Shown: positions 8,633 to 16,398 of the stretch, piece after piece
How positions within the stretch are numbered: the first letter of the stretch is position 1
Layout of the letters: every line of letters starts with the position of its first letter
From: Planktomarina sp.
Lineage (GTDB): Bacteria; Pseudomonadota; Alphaproteobacteria; Rhodobacterales; Rhodobacteraceae
Direction: 5' to 3'
Length of the DNA: 35,947 nucleotides
Assembly (NCBI GenBank): GCA_020629235.1
Contig: JAHDDS010000007.1
Location: 2,584-38,530 of the forward strand
Notes under the pieces: generated by a model
The model's database searches: none
What the model saw: the letters and a program-made list of their open reading frames with translations, nothing else
What the model was told of the DNA's origin: nothing
Program-made: the position numbers and the translations under genes

Positions 8633-9790
8633 ATGTCCCAAAGCGCTGAAATAGGCCTTGCCCCCAGCTTGATGGAGGCGGGTTATAACCTGACCAGTTT
8701 CTTGGAACAGGTGACAAACGTTGCCCCCAGCATCATCTATGTCTTCAATCAAAAAACCCGCGCCAACGAATATGCAAACCGCAACATAGCCGATGTAATG
8801 GGATTTTCAGAAGCGGAAGTCCAAGCCATGGGCAGCGCGGTTTTGCCAGAACTGTGCCACCCCGAAGACATGCCGCGCATCTTGGAATTTCACCAAAAGC
8901 TGCAGACCATCGACGACGGCGAAGTGGCCACTATCACCTATCGCATCCGGCACAAAGACGGCGGGTGGCGATGGCTGATTTCTTACGACACCGTGTTTGA
9001 ACGGGACGCCCAGGGGCTGGTTTTGCGCACCATCGGGGCCACTGCTGATATCACGGCGCAAAAGGAAGCCGAGGCCAAAACCAAAGACGCGCTGCGCGCC
9101 GAAGCGCTGGCCACGGAACAGCTGCGCGCCTTTGCCTATTCCGTGTCCCATGAAATGCGCGCGCCCACCGTCACTTTGCAAATGTTGTTGGGGGAGTTAG
9201 AGAACGGCCACGCCGGGCCCTTGTCCGACGATGCCAAAGACTTGGTGGCCAAAGGTTTGGAAACCGTCGCCCGCATGCAGGCGGTGACGGAAAACACGTT
9301 GGATTTCACGAAACTCGTGGAACAGGGCACCAGTTTAGAACGGGTCAACCTGGGGCACATCCTTTCGAACGTCATGCAGGACCTTGCGGCCAATGTGACG
9401 GCAGCTGACGCAACGGTGAAATGGGCCAAGCTGCCAGACTTGCTGGTGGACAGCCTGCAAATGCACGCTCTGTTCCGCAACTTGATTTCCAACGCACTGA
9501 AGTACAGCCGACCCGGGGTGCCGCCTGCGGTTAAAGTCACGGCCCAGGTCGGCAGCGCCGCCACACTGATCGCCGTACAAGACAATGGTCAGGGCATCGA
9601 CCCAAAGCACTGGAACAGCATTTTTAAAATGTTCTGGCGCGGCCACCACCACGATGACGTTCACGGCATCGGCCTGGGTCTGCAGATTTGCCGCCATGTG
9701 GTCACGGCCCATGGGGGGGACATTTGGGTGGACAGCAAACCAGGCGAAGGGTCCACTTTCTGGATCCGCCTGCCGGGGGCCAACCAATGA
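8633..9790 (+). CDS. PAS-domain sensor histidine kinase
   Basis: This 385-aa soluble kinase has one PAS domain of the PAS_3 type (about residues 20-142, with the RIRHKDGGWRWLISYDT core), a coiled linker, and a HisKA domain with phosphorylatable His173 (SVSHEMRAPT). A HATPase domain follows with N box FRNLISNALKYS and G boxes DNGQG and GIGLGLQIC. No membrane segment or signal peptide is seen, and the PAS lacks the Cys motif of LOV domains. A good AAGGAAA Shine-Dalgarno precedes the ATG, which is 15 bases after the hybrid kinase stop. The stop overlaps the response regulator start. The sensed signal is unknown. Confidence 0.93.
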   Translation: MSQSAEIGLAPSLMEAGYNLTSFLEQVTNVAPSIIYVFNQKTRANEYANRNIADVMGFSEAEVQAMGSAVLPELCHPEDMPRILEFHQKLQTIDDGEVATITYRIRHKDGGWRWLISYDTVFERDAQGLVLRTIGATADITAQKEAEAKTKDALRAEALATEQLRAFAYSVSHEMRAPTVTLQMLLGELENGHAGPLSDDAKDLVAKGLETVARMQAVTENTLDFTKLVEQGTSLERVNLGHILSNVMQDLAANVTAADATVKWAKLPDLLVDSLQMHALFRNLISNALKYSRPGVPPAVKVTAQVGSAATLIAVQDNGQGIDPKHWNSIFKMFWRGHHHDDVHGIGLGLQICRHVVTAHGGDIWVDSKPGEGSTFWIRLPGANQ

Positions 9791-10194
9791 CGCGGATCGC
9801 AAATTTGGTGTTGGTGGACGACAATCCCATTGATCAACTGCTGTATCGGCGCATGATCGAACGCACGGGCAAAGTGGACAATTTGCAAGAATTCATGAGT
9901 CCTGATCACGCCATTGCATACTTTCAAGATAACCCGGATGCGTCGTCGACTGTTGTGTTCTTGGATATCAATATGCCACGTACGGACGGGTTCGAATTTC
10001 TGGAAATGTTGGCGGACAATGTGACGGGCGCCAAAGTGCCTGTGGTGGTGATGCTGACATCGTCTTTGAACCCCCAAGACAAGGCACGCGCCGCCAATTT
10101 CCCCATGGTGAAAGAGTTTTTGCACAAACCCCTTCGGGCGGCCGACATCGAACGGATCGCCAACGCATATGGGGTGCAATCTGGGGATCTGTGA
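9787..10194 (+). CDS. Single-domain response regulator
   Basis: This 135-aa protein is a lone receiver domain without an output domain. The key residues are present: acidic pair Asp11/Asp12, phosphoacceptor Asp60 (FLDINMP), Thr91 and Lys114 (FLHKPL). The ATG at 9787 overlaps the kinase stop as ATGA, so it is probably translationally coupled to that kinase and its likely phosphorylation target. It resembles the small receivers that follow phytochrome-like or PAS kinases. Such proteins act by protein-protein contact or as relay intermediates; the downstream partner is not encoded next to it. The frame extends upstream inside the kinase gene, but the receiver fold starts at the chosen ATG. Confidence 0.93.
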   Translation: MTRIANLVLVDDNPIDQLLYRRMIERTGKVDNLQEFMSPDHAIAYFQDNPDASSTVVFLDINMPRTDGFEFLEMLADNVTGAKVPVVVMLTSSLNPQDKARAANFPMVKEFLHKPLRAADIERIANAYGVQSGDL

Positions 10195-10206
10195 TTTGGG
10201 GGGTGT

Positions 10207-10293
10207 TGGTGCCCAGAAGAGGACTCGAACCTCCACGTCCATACGGACACTAGCACCTGAAGCTAGCGCGTCTACCAATTCCGCCATCTGGGC
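10207..10293 (-). tRNA. tRNA-Leu (anticodon CAG)
   Basis: Read on the minus strand, the sequence folds as an 87-nt class II tRNA. The acceptor stem GCCCAGA pairs with TCTGGGC, followed by discriminator A and an encoded CCA (10209-10207). The D arm is GCGGAATTGGTAGACGC, the anticodon loop CTTCAGGT gives CAG, a long variable arm follows, and the T arm carries GGTTCGAGTCC. The anticodon region matches that of the Escherichia coli leucine CAG isoacceptor. It reads CUG, a common Leu codon in these genes. It lies opposite to its two neighbours, 12 bases after the response regulator stop. Confidence 0.97.
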
Positions 10294-10418
10294 TGATGTC
10301 GTGAAGGGGCGTGTAGAAGCCCAAGACGCCAGGGTCAAGGCCGAAATCGGCGAATCCATGAACCTTGTCGAACGGGCTGCCGGGCCCTAGGTCCTGCCCG
10401 GATAGATAGGAGTTTGCC

Positions 10419-11339
10419 ATGGCGCAGCGGGTCACAATATTTGGGGGGTCTGGGTTTGTGGGTCGCTATATCGCGCGGCGTATGGCGTTACAGGGCTGGC
10501 AGGTACGGATTGCTGTGCGGGCGGTCAGCAAAGCGAAATTTTTCGAAACCGAAAACTTCGCCAGCCAAATTGAAATCGTCCCATGCACGATCCTGGAAGA
10601 TGCATCCGTGGCCAACGCCCTGGACGGTTCAGATGCGGTGGTCAATTGCGTCGGCATTCTGGCCCAGGACGGGGCGAACACGTTTGATGCGGTGCAGGCT
10701 GAAGGCGCCGACCGCATCGCACGATTGTCGGCCCAAGCGGGGATCACAGCTTTTGTTCATGTATCGGCCATAGGCGCAGACGCCGACGGGGCCAGCATGT
10801 ATGCGCGCACCAAAGCTGCGGGCGAAGCGGCGGTGATGGGCCAGATCCCCACAGCTGTGATTTTGCGCCCATCCATTGTGTTCGGGCCAGAGGATGACTT
10901 TTTCAATCGCTTTGCGGACATGACGCGGTTCAGCCCGTTTGTGCCTGTGGTCAGCCCGTCCACCAATTTCCAGCCGGTATATGTGGATGATGTCGCAGCA
11001 GCGGCACAGGCGGCGTTGCTGGGGCAAGCACAGCCCGGAATTTATGAGTTAGGCGGGCCAGAGGTGGCAAGTTTCAAGGCGCTGATGCGCAAGATGCTGG
11101 CAGTTTTGGGCAAGCGGCGTTTGGTGTTGGGGCTGCCACTTAGCATGGGTAAATTGATGGGCAGTGCGGGCGAAACGGTGCAGGCCTTCACGTTCGGGGT
11201 CGTGCCCACGCCCATAACCATGGATCAAGCGCGCAGTTTGGCCAAAGACAACGTGGTGACAGGGGATTTCCCGGGCTTAGATGCCTTGGACATCACGCCA
11301 ACACCGATGGATCAGGTCTTGCCCACATATCTGAAATAG
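10419..11339 (+). CDS. NAD(P)-binding NDUFA9-like epimerase-family protein
   Basis: This 306-aa protein belongs to the atypical short-chain dehydrogenase group related to complex I subunit NDUFA9. The N-terminal Rossmann motif TIFGGSGFVGRYIARRMA is clear at residues 6-23, and FVHVSAIGAD and YARTKAAGE occupy the active-site region. The typical YxxxK tyrosine is present as Tyr-Ala-Arg-Thr-Lys. The ATG at 10419 has a good AGGAG upstream. Homologues are widespread in Alphaproteobacteria, often annotated as complex I NDUFA9 family; their substrate, possibly ubiquinone-related, is uncertain. It stands alone between the tRNA gene and convergent uppP. Confidence 0.85.
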   Translation: MAQRVTIFGGSGFVGRYIARRMALQGWQVRIAVRAVSKAKFFETENFASQIEIVPCTILEDASVANALDGSDAVVNCVGILAQDGANTFDAVQAEGADRIARLSAQAGITAFVHVSAIGADADGASMYARTKAAGEAAVMGQIPTAVILRPSIVFGPEDDFFNRFADMTRFSPFVPVVSPSTNFQPVYVDDVAAAAQAALLGQAQPGIYELGGPEVASFKALMRKMLAVLGKRRLVLGLPLSMGKLMGSAGETVQAFTFGVVPTPITMDQARSLAKDNVVTGDFPGLDALDITPTPMDQVLPTYLK

Positions 11340-11349
11340 TTGGTCTTTC

Positions 11350-12147
11350 TTACAGATACGCCACGCCCAGCAGGATCAGCCCCAAGACCACGCGATAGAT
11401 CACGTAAGGTGTGAAGCTGACTTGGCGCAGCAGCCGCATCATCAAGCCCAAAGCGGCCAGTGCGGCCAGGCACGACAGGACCATTACGATGGACACGTCG
11501 CGCACTGGTACCTGCCCGCCGATCAAGTCCAAACTGGCCAGCGCGCCCGATGCGATGATGGTGGGTATGGACATCAACATGGCGATCCGTGCGGCTTCGG
11601 GCCGGGTGAAGCCCGCGCGCAGGGCACCTGTGATCACAATGCCGGACCGCGATGTGCCGGGGATCAAAGCCACCATTTGCCAAAGCCCCAATATCACAGA
11701 ATCTTTCAAAGACAGGGTGCCCATATCGCGGGTCTGGGCGGCGCGCTGGTCTGCCCAGTACAGCACCAATCCAAACCCCAGCATGGTCCAGCCGATCACG
11801 GCGACACTGCGCAAAGCGTCGCTGACCCCAGTGACCTTCAGCACCAGCCCAAACAGGATCACCGGGATCGTGGCGATCACCAAACACAGCGCAAGCCATT
11901 CGCCTTGCCCGGTGATGCGCCCACGCAGAAGACCGGGGACCCCAGAAACTGCCAAGGCCACGTCGCGACGAAAATACAGCATCACAGCGAACAACGTTCC
12001 AACGTGGGCCGCAACATCGATGGCGGTGCCTTGGTCCTGCATCCCGGTCAGGCCGGGCAAAAGGATCAAATGCCCCGATGATGACACCGGCAGAAATTCT
12101 GTGATCCCTTGGATCAGCGCGATCAAAACAAGATGAAAAACTGGCAT
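11350..12147 (-). CDS. uppP: Undecaprenyl-diphosphatase UppP/BacA
   Basis: UppP is an inner-membrane enzyme that removes a phosphate from undecaprenyl diphosphate so the C55 carrier can be reused for peptidoglycan and polysaccharide synthesis. Its activity also gives bacitracin resistance. The 265-aa, strongly hydrophobic product contains both catalytic signatures: GITEFLPVSSSGHLIL near the N-terminus and PGTSRSGIVITGAL in the middle. Length matches the family. It ends 10 bases from the stop of the convergent NDUFA9-like gene, and its start faces the secreted hypothetical across a 150-base divergent gap in which I found no clear promoter. Confidence 0.96.
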   Translation of the reverse strand: MPVFHLVLIALIQGITEFLPVSSSGHLILLPGLTGMQDQGTAIDVAAHVGTLFAVMLYFRRDVALAVSGVPGLLRGRITGQGEWLALCLVIATIPVILFGLVLKVTGVSDALRSVAVIGWTMLGFGLVLYWADQRAAQTRDMGTLSLKDSVILGLWQMVALIPGTSRSGIVITGALRAGFTRPEAARIAMLMSIPTIIASGALASLDLIGGQVPVRDVSIVMVLSCLAALAALGLMMRLLRQVSFTPYVIYRVVLGLILLGVAYL

Positions 12148-12297
12148 GGGCGTCTTTCCAATGGCGTGGGCATGCGCCTAGCCTAGGTCGCCAGGAATTG
12201 CCAACACTTCGGTGCATCGCTGCCTCTCTACGATTTGACTTGCCCCCGGCGGGCGCCGTGCTTTCTTATGGGGGAACACCCGACCCGGAGATGCCCT

Positions 12298-12981
12298 TTG
12301 AAACGCTTTGCCCTGCTTTTTGCCAGCCTGTCTGCCACCCCCGCCATGGCAGAATTTCCCGTGCCTGACGGCTGCACGGCCTATATGACCGTGCAGCAAC
12401 GCAGCTGTCTGGTGACGCATTATTATACTTGCGCAGCGGATCCAGAAGGGCACCAGTGGCGGGCGGATGTGGGGTTGGACGGGCCGTTCTTTTTGTCCCA
12501 GATCGATCGCGAAACCCAGTGGATCCTGTCCATCGACCTGGACGCCAAAACCCGCGAGGTGCTTCTGCCCGATCCGGCTGACCCGGCGTCTTTCAGTGAC
12601 TTGGCTGCCACTGGTTTGGATGCGTTTGATTTCACGATTGAAGCCAACAACGGGGACCAGACCCGGGTCGTGGGGTTTGATCGACTGACGGGACAGGAAG
12701 TGGTGATCGACGGGGTGCCCTTGTTAGAGGCTGAAAACCAAGTCACTTTGACCGATGTTAAAACCGGCGACGTGAAGTGGTCCGCCACCGGGCGCGAATA
12801 CATCAGCTTGAAACACCGTTTGTTTCTGTCCGGTACTGGCACATACACCTTGCCGGATGGGGATGAAGTCACGTCCGACGACCGCCCGGTTGAGTTTGAT
12901 TTTCCTGGCGACCCAGGATTTTTGGCAGACAAGCCGAAGTACGATTGCAACCTGTTGGACGCCGCATTCCCAGCGAATTGA
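12298..12981 (+). CDS. Secreted protein of unknown function
   Basis: I do not recognise the family. With a TTG start at 12298, preceded by GGAG seven bases upstream, the product is 227 aa and begins with a classic signal peptide (MKRFALLFASLSATPAMA) cleaved before Glu19. The frame also has an ATG at 12268, which would bury that signal behind ten extra residues, so TTG is preferred. The mature part has an N-terminal cluster of three cysteines and a fourth near the C-terminus, which could form two disulfides. The rest is rich in acidic residues and predicted beta strands. A periplasmic location is likely. It lies 55 bases before mtgA on the same strand. Confidence 0.8.
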   Translation: MKRFALLFASLSATPAMAEFPVPDGCTAYMTVQQRSCLVTHYYTCAADPEGHQWRADVGLDGPFFLSQIDRETQWILSIDLDAKTREVLLPDPADPASFSDLAATGLDAFDFTIEANNGDQTRVVGFDRLTGQEVVIDGVPLLEAENQVTLTDVKTGDVKWSATGREYISLKHRLFLSGTGTYTLPDGDEVTSDDRPVEFDFPGDPGFLADKPKYDCNLLDAAFPAN

Positions 12982-13036
12982 TCTTCGCCTGTCTGTCCCC
13001 TTGACCCACACGGTCCGGGCGTGGTGATTTCATCCC

Positions 13037-13753
13037 ATGTTGGGTTCCAGACAGCCTGCCCGCCGCAAGGGCCCTTTGCGCCGCCTTGTCGGGTGGCTGT
13101 TGCGTTGGATGTGGCGGATCGTTTTCTGGGGGGCGATTATTCTTGCGGTGTGGGTGCTGGCATATCGGTGGATCAACCCACCCACAACTTACCATATGAA
13201 GGCGGAAGCGGCCCGGTTGGGCGGGGTCCAATATGAATGGGTGGACACAGATGCCGTCGCGCCGGTGTTCTTGCGGTCCGTCGTTGCAGCCGAAGACGCA
13301 GATTTTTGTGTGCACAGCGGTGTGGATTGGTCGGCGATCCAACAGGCCCTGTCGGAAGGGGCACGGCGCGGGGGGTCCACCATCAGCCAGCAAACGGTGA
13401 AAAACGCATTTCTGTGGCAAGGCCGATCCTGGGTCCGAAAAGGGTTGGAAGTGATGATCACCCCCTTTGCCGATTGGGTCTGGGGCAAGGACCGCATGTT
13501 GGAAATTTACGTCAATATTATCGAATACGACACGGGCGTGTTTGGTATTCAAGCAGCCGCGCGTCACCACTATGGCGTGGATGCATCTGACCTGAACCGT
13601 GTCCAGGCGGGTCGGTTGGCCGCTGTTTTGCCCAATCCACGGGGATATCAGGCGGTGAACCCGTCCGCGTTTATCCGTGACAGGGCGGCGTCCATCATCG
13701 CTGGATCGGACATGATCCGCCGGGACGGACGGTCCGATTGCTTCGAGGATTGA
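13037..13753 (+). CDS. mtgA: Monofunctional peptidoglycan glycosyltransferase
   Basis: MtgA polymerises lipid II into glycan strands at the outer face of the inner membrane. The 238-aa product has a basic N-terminus, one membrane anchor (about residues 24-43) and a GT51 domain. Catalytic Glu86 sits in VVAAEDADF. The RGGSTISQQTVKN motif and the second Glu163 (EIYVNIIEYDTGVFG) are present. There is no transpeptidase domain, so it is not a class A PBP. UppP, which recycles the lipid carrier that this enzyme releases, is encoded about 900 bases away on the other strand. Confidence 0.94.
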   Translation: MLGSRQPARRKGPLRRLVGWLLRWMWRIVFWGAIILAVWVLAYRWINPPTTYHMKAEAARLGGVQYEWVDTDAVAPVFLRSVVAAEDADFCVHSGVDWSAIQQALSEGARRGGSTISQQTVKNAFLWQGRSWVRKGLEVMITPFADWVWGKDRMLEIYVNIIEYDTGVFGIQAAARHHYGVDASDLNRVQAGRLAAVLPNPRGYQAVNPSAFIRDRAASIIAGSDMIRRDGRSDCFED

Positions 13754-13806
13754 TTGCACCGTCGGGTAAAGGATAGAACACGCAAAACAACATTCCGACG
13801 GACCCC

Positions 13807-14472
13807 ATGGCCACCCTGTATCACGTTCCCTTGTCCCCGTTTTGCCGCAAAGTGCGGCTGTGCCTGGCGGAAAAGAAAATCGACGTGGAATTGATCCACG
13901 AAAAATACTGGCTGAAAGAAAGCGATTTCTTGCAGCGCAATCCAGCGGGCAAAGTCCCAGTGCTGAAACTGGACGGAAAAATTCTGTCCGAAAGTGCCGC
14001 GATTTGCGAATACCTGGAAGAAAAACACCCCACGCCGCCGTTGATGCCGAAGGCCGCCATGGATCGCTTTGAAGTCCGCCGTTTGGTGGCTTGGTTCGAC
14101 GACAAATTCCATAGAGAAGTGACGGAAAACCTTCTTTATGAACGGGTCAACAAGAAGGTGCAGGGGACAGGATACCCCAACGGAACCAACGTGAAGAACG
14201 GATCCAAAGCGATCAAATACCATTTGGACTATATGGCATGGTTGTTGGATCATCGGCGTTGGTTGGCGGGCGATGCAATGTCCATGGCCGATTTTGCCGC
14301 CGCCGCCCATTTGTCGTCCCTGGACTATATCAGCGACGTGGATTGGAACCGAAGTGCTGCCGTGAAAGACTGGTACGCCAAGATCAAATCACGGCCAGCG
14401 TTCCGCAGCATCCTGGCCGACGTGGTCAGCGGCTTCCCCCCACCGCCACACTACGCCGATCTTGACTTCTGA
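13807..14472 (+). CDS. Glutathione S-transferase family protein
   Basis: This 221-aa cytosolic protein has the N-terminal thioredoxin-like GST domain ([19 protein letters not shown], with the Ser-Pro-Phe-Cys redox-like site near residue 11) and the conserved glutathione-site stretch [27 protein letters not shown]. The helical C-terminal domain follows, with [20 protein letters not shown]. The substrate is unknown. The stop overlaps the TTG start of queG by 11 bases, so the two are probably co-translated; I see no obvious functional link between them. Confidence 0.9.
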   Translation: MATLYHVPLSPFCRKVRLCLAEKKIDVELIHEKYWLKESDFLQRNPAGKVPVLKLDGKILSESAAICEYLEEKHPTPPLMPKAAMDRFEVRRLVAWFDDKFHREVTENLLYERVNKKVQGTGYPNGTNVKNGSKAIKYHLDYMAWLLDHRRWLAGDAMSMADFAAAAHLSSLDYISDVDWNRSAAVKDWYAKIKSRPAFRSILADVVSGFPPPPHYADLDF

Positions 14473-15496
14473 TCTGAAGACCCGGCTGGTGGCCCAGGCC
14501 CTGGCCGAAGGTTTTACCGCCGCGCGCGTTGCGGCCCCCGATGCGATTTCAGACGTTCCAGACCGTTTGACCCAGTTTCTGGACGCGGATCACCACGGGC
14601 AAATGTCTTGGATGGAAGACCGTGTGTCTTGGCGGGGCGACCCGCGTGTGTTGTGGCCGGATGTAAAATCTGTGCTGATGTTGGCGGAAAGTTATACGCC
14701 CGATGCGGACCCATTGGCCGGGCTTCAGCAGACAGACTGTGGCAATATTAGTGTCTATGCCAGGGGCAAAGATTACCACGACGTGGTGAAAAAGCGGCTT
14801 AAGCGTCTGGCACGGTGGTTGGTGGCGCACGCCGATTGTCAGGTGAAGGTTTTCGTGGACACCGCCCCAGTCGCGGAAAAGCCACTGGCCCAGGCGGCAG
14901 GTTTGGGCTGGCAGGGCAAACACACCAATCTTGTGGGGCGCGGCCTGGGGAACTGGACGTTTCTGGGGGCCATTTTCACAACCGCAATCCTGGACCCCGA
15001 CACGCCGGAAGACGATCACTGCGGCAATTGTCGGAAGTGTTTGGATATTTGCCCCACCGACGCGTTTCCGGCGCCTTACCGTTTGGATGCCCGGCGCTGC
15101 ATTTCGTATCTGACCATCGAACACAAAGGCCCCGTCGCCGAAGACCTGCGCCCTGGTTTAGGCAACAGGATTTATGGCTGTGATGACTGTCTTGCCGTGT
15201 GCCCTTGGAACAAATTTGCCAAAGGTGCGGCCGACATACGATATGCTGCCCGGGACGGAACTGTTTCACCGCCGCTGGCCGAATTGGCTGCGTTGGATGA
15301 CACCGCATTCCGCACGCGATTTTCAGGCAGCCCCATCAAACGAATTGGACGGGACCGGTTTGTACGCAACGTGTGTTACGCCATCGGAAATTCGCAAAAC
15401 CCAGGGTTTTTACCTGCGTTAGAGCCGCTTTTGAACGATCCTGACCCATCCGTCGCGGATGCGGCCATATGGGCCAAAGCGCGTTTGTTGGGATGA
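14462..15496 (+). CDS. queG: Epoxyqueuosine reductase QueG
   Basis: QueG reduces epoxyqueuosine to queuosine in tRNA, the last step of queuosine synthesis, using cobalamin and two [4Fe-4S] clusters. The 344-aa product has the ferredoxin-like cysteine motifs [15 protein letters not shown] and [15 protein letters not shown], the segment [12 protein letters not shown] between them, and the conserved cobalamin-domain region [25 protein letters not shown]. The start is the TTG at 14462 inside the GST gene, giving MTSDLKTRL; no ATG gives a full N-terminus. The C-terminus ends with a HEAT-like repeat, as usual in the family. Confidence 0.95.
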   Translation: MTSDLKTRLVAQALAEGFTAARVAAPDAISDVPDRLTQFLDADHHGQMSWMEDRVSWRGDPRVLWPDVKSVLMLAESYTPDADPLAGLQQTDCGNISVYARGKDYHDVVKKRLKRLARWLVAHADCQVKVFVDTAPVAEKPLAQAAGLGWQGKHTNLVGRGLGNWTFLGAIFTTAILDPDTPEDDHCGNCRKCLDICPTDAFPAPYRLDARRCISYLTIEHKGPVAEDLRPGLGNRIYGCDDCLAVCPWNKFAKGAADIRYAARDGTVSPPLAELAALDDTAFRTRFSGSPIKRIGRDRFVRNVCYAIGNSQNPGFLPALEPLLNDPDPSVADAAIWAKARLLG

Positions 15497-15523
15497 CTTT
15501 GCGCGCTGTGGGTCTGCCGGGAT

Positions 15524-15554
15524 TTGAGTATTTTTGAACAAAAGAAGTTGGGAT
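15524..15554 (+). repeat. Gene-end repeat, copy 1 (core only)
   Basis: This is a 31-base sequence, TTGAGTATTTTTGAACAAAAG followed by AAGTTGGGAT. It is identical base for base to the minus-strand copy at 31574-31604. It begins 28 bases after the queG stop, in queG orientation, inside the 73-base gap before the convergent DUF4198 gene. The GC-rich hairpin part of the longer copies is missing. C-rich sequence follows both identical copies. Confidence 0.85.
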
Positions 15555-15569
15555 TTCCCCCCGATGGAC

Positions 15570-16370
15570 TTAGGGGACCCGAAACGTCAAATTGGCCCAC
15601 GCGGAATGCCATACTGCATTGATCGGCGGGTTCGGTGCGGTGCCGAACAAGGCAACGTGATCCACCATATAGGTGTGGCCAGATTTCACCGGTAATGTGA
15701 CGGTGCCGTCGTCGCCTGTGCGGTGCAGGGTGATGTTGATGGTGCCTTCGGGGGTTTCTTCAAACAGTTCCACTTGTGCATCTGCGCGCGGTTTGTCTTT
15801 TAACCAAACTTGCACTTTCATGCCGTCAGTCATGGCGTCTGTATAAGGGTTAGTCAGCGCCAAAATTTCCACATCCATGCCGGCCCGCACATCTGATCCG
15901 GCCCCAGACCCCACCGCCACCAAGGCCTTGGCGTGGCGGCGGTACGTCTCTGCGAAGCCTGTTTCCGGCAGGCCGCGGTCCTTGTGCATTTCAGCGGCCC
16001 AAGCAAAGTCTTTGTGTTCGATGAAGTCCACAAACTTCTGCCATTCTTGATAGGTCAGGTCGCTGTCGGTGGTTTCATGGATCAGCGTTATCAATCCTTC
16101 GGGGGCATCAGGCATCTGCATTGCTGGGCGATCGCCAGACCGTGCGGGCAAGTCCATAATCTTGCCTTGATGACCAAAAGCTTGGGTCGTGGTGCGTGGC
16201 CCCAGATAGCTGTGCTTTGGCCCGATGAATTCAGACCCAACCCGGTGGTGGGCTTCGATCTTTGCGCCGACATTTACTTGAAATTCGACTGGATCAATCC
16301 AGAATTCGTGGGCATGAAGGGGCAAGGCCCACACCAGGGCGACGATCAAAAGAAGAGAGCGCTTAAACAT
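15570..16370 (-). CDS. DUF4198 periplasmic protein
   Basis: This 266-aa secreted protein starts at the ATG at 16370 with a signal peptide (MFKRSLLLIVALVWALPLHA) directly followed by HEFWIDP, the hallmark N-terminus of the DUF4198 family. The C-terminal half looks like an Ig-type beta sandwich. The family often sits beside nickel or cobalt uptake genes and is thought to be a periplasmic metal-related component, but its function is not settled. Its start codon overlaps the potential upstream ATG of the divergent HupE/UreJ-type gene, so the two are likely co-regulated. The longer frame upstream of 16370 lies inside that neighbour and is rejected. Confidence 0.85.
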   Translation of the reverse strand: MFKRSLLLIVALVWALPLHAHEFWIDPVEFQVNVGAKIEAHHRVGSEFIGPKHSYLGPRTTTQAFGHQGKIMDLPARSGDRPAMQMPDAPEGLITLIHETTDSDLTYQEWQKFVDFIEHKDFAWAAEMHKDRGLPETGFAETYRRHAKALVAVGSGAGSDVRAGMDVEILALTNPYTDAMTDGMKVQVWLKDKPRADAQVELFEETPEGTINITLHRTGDDGTVTLPVKSGHTYMVDHVALFGTAPNPPINAVWHSAWANLTFRVP

Positions 16371-16398
16371 GGCAACATCCAGATATCCAGGGGTCCGA

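Noticed and set aside
8633-9790. The PAS kinase as a blue-light LOV kinase
   Set aside because: The PAS domain lacks the flavin-binding Cys motif (GRNCRFLQ-like) of LOV domains.
4871-10194. Reading the locus as a classic chemotaxis operon
   Set aside because: There is no chemoreceptor, CheA, CheW or flagellar gene, and the CheB and CheR domains are fused to a kinase.
10196-10206. tRNA-Leu 3' end as an integration (att) site
   Set aside because: No integrase gene and no second copy of the tRNA 3' end is seen nearby.
12148-12297. Promoter elements in the uppP/secreted-protein divergent gap
   Set aside because: No pair of -35 and -10 hexamers with acceptable spacing stood out.
14461-14473. 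GST-queG overlap as a frameshifted fusion gene
   Set aside because: Both frames have complete domains and proper ends; the TTG start of queG inside the GST end is an ordinary operon overlap.
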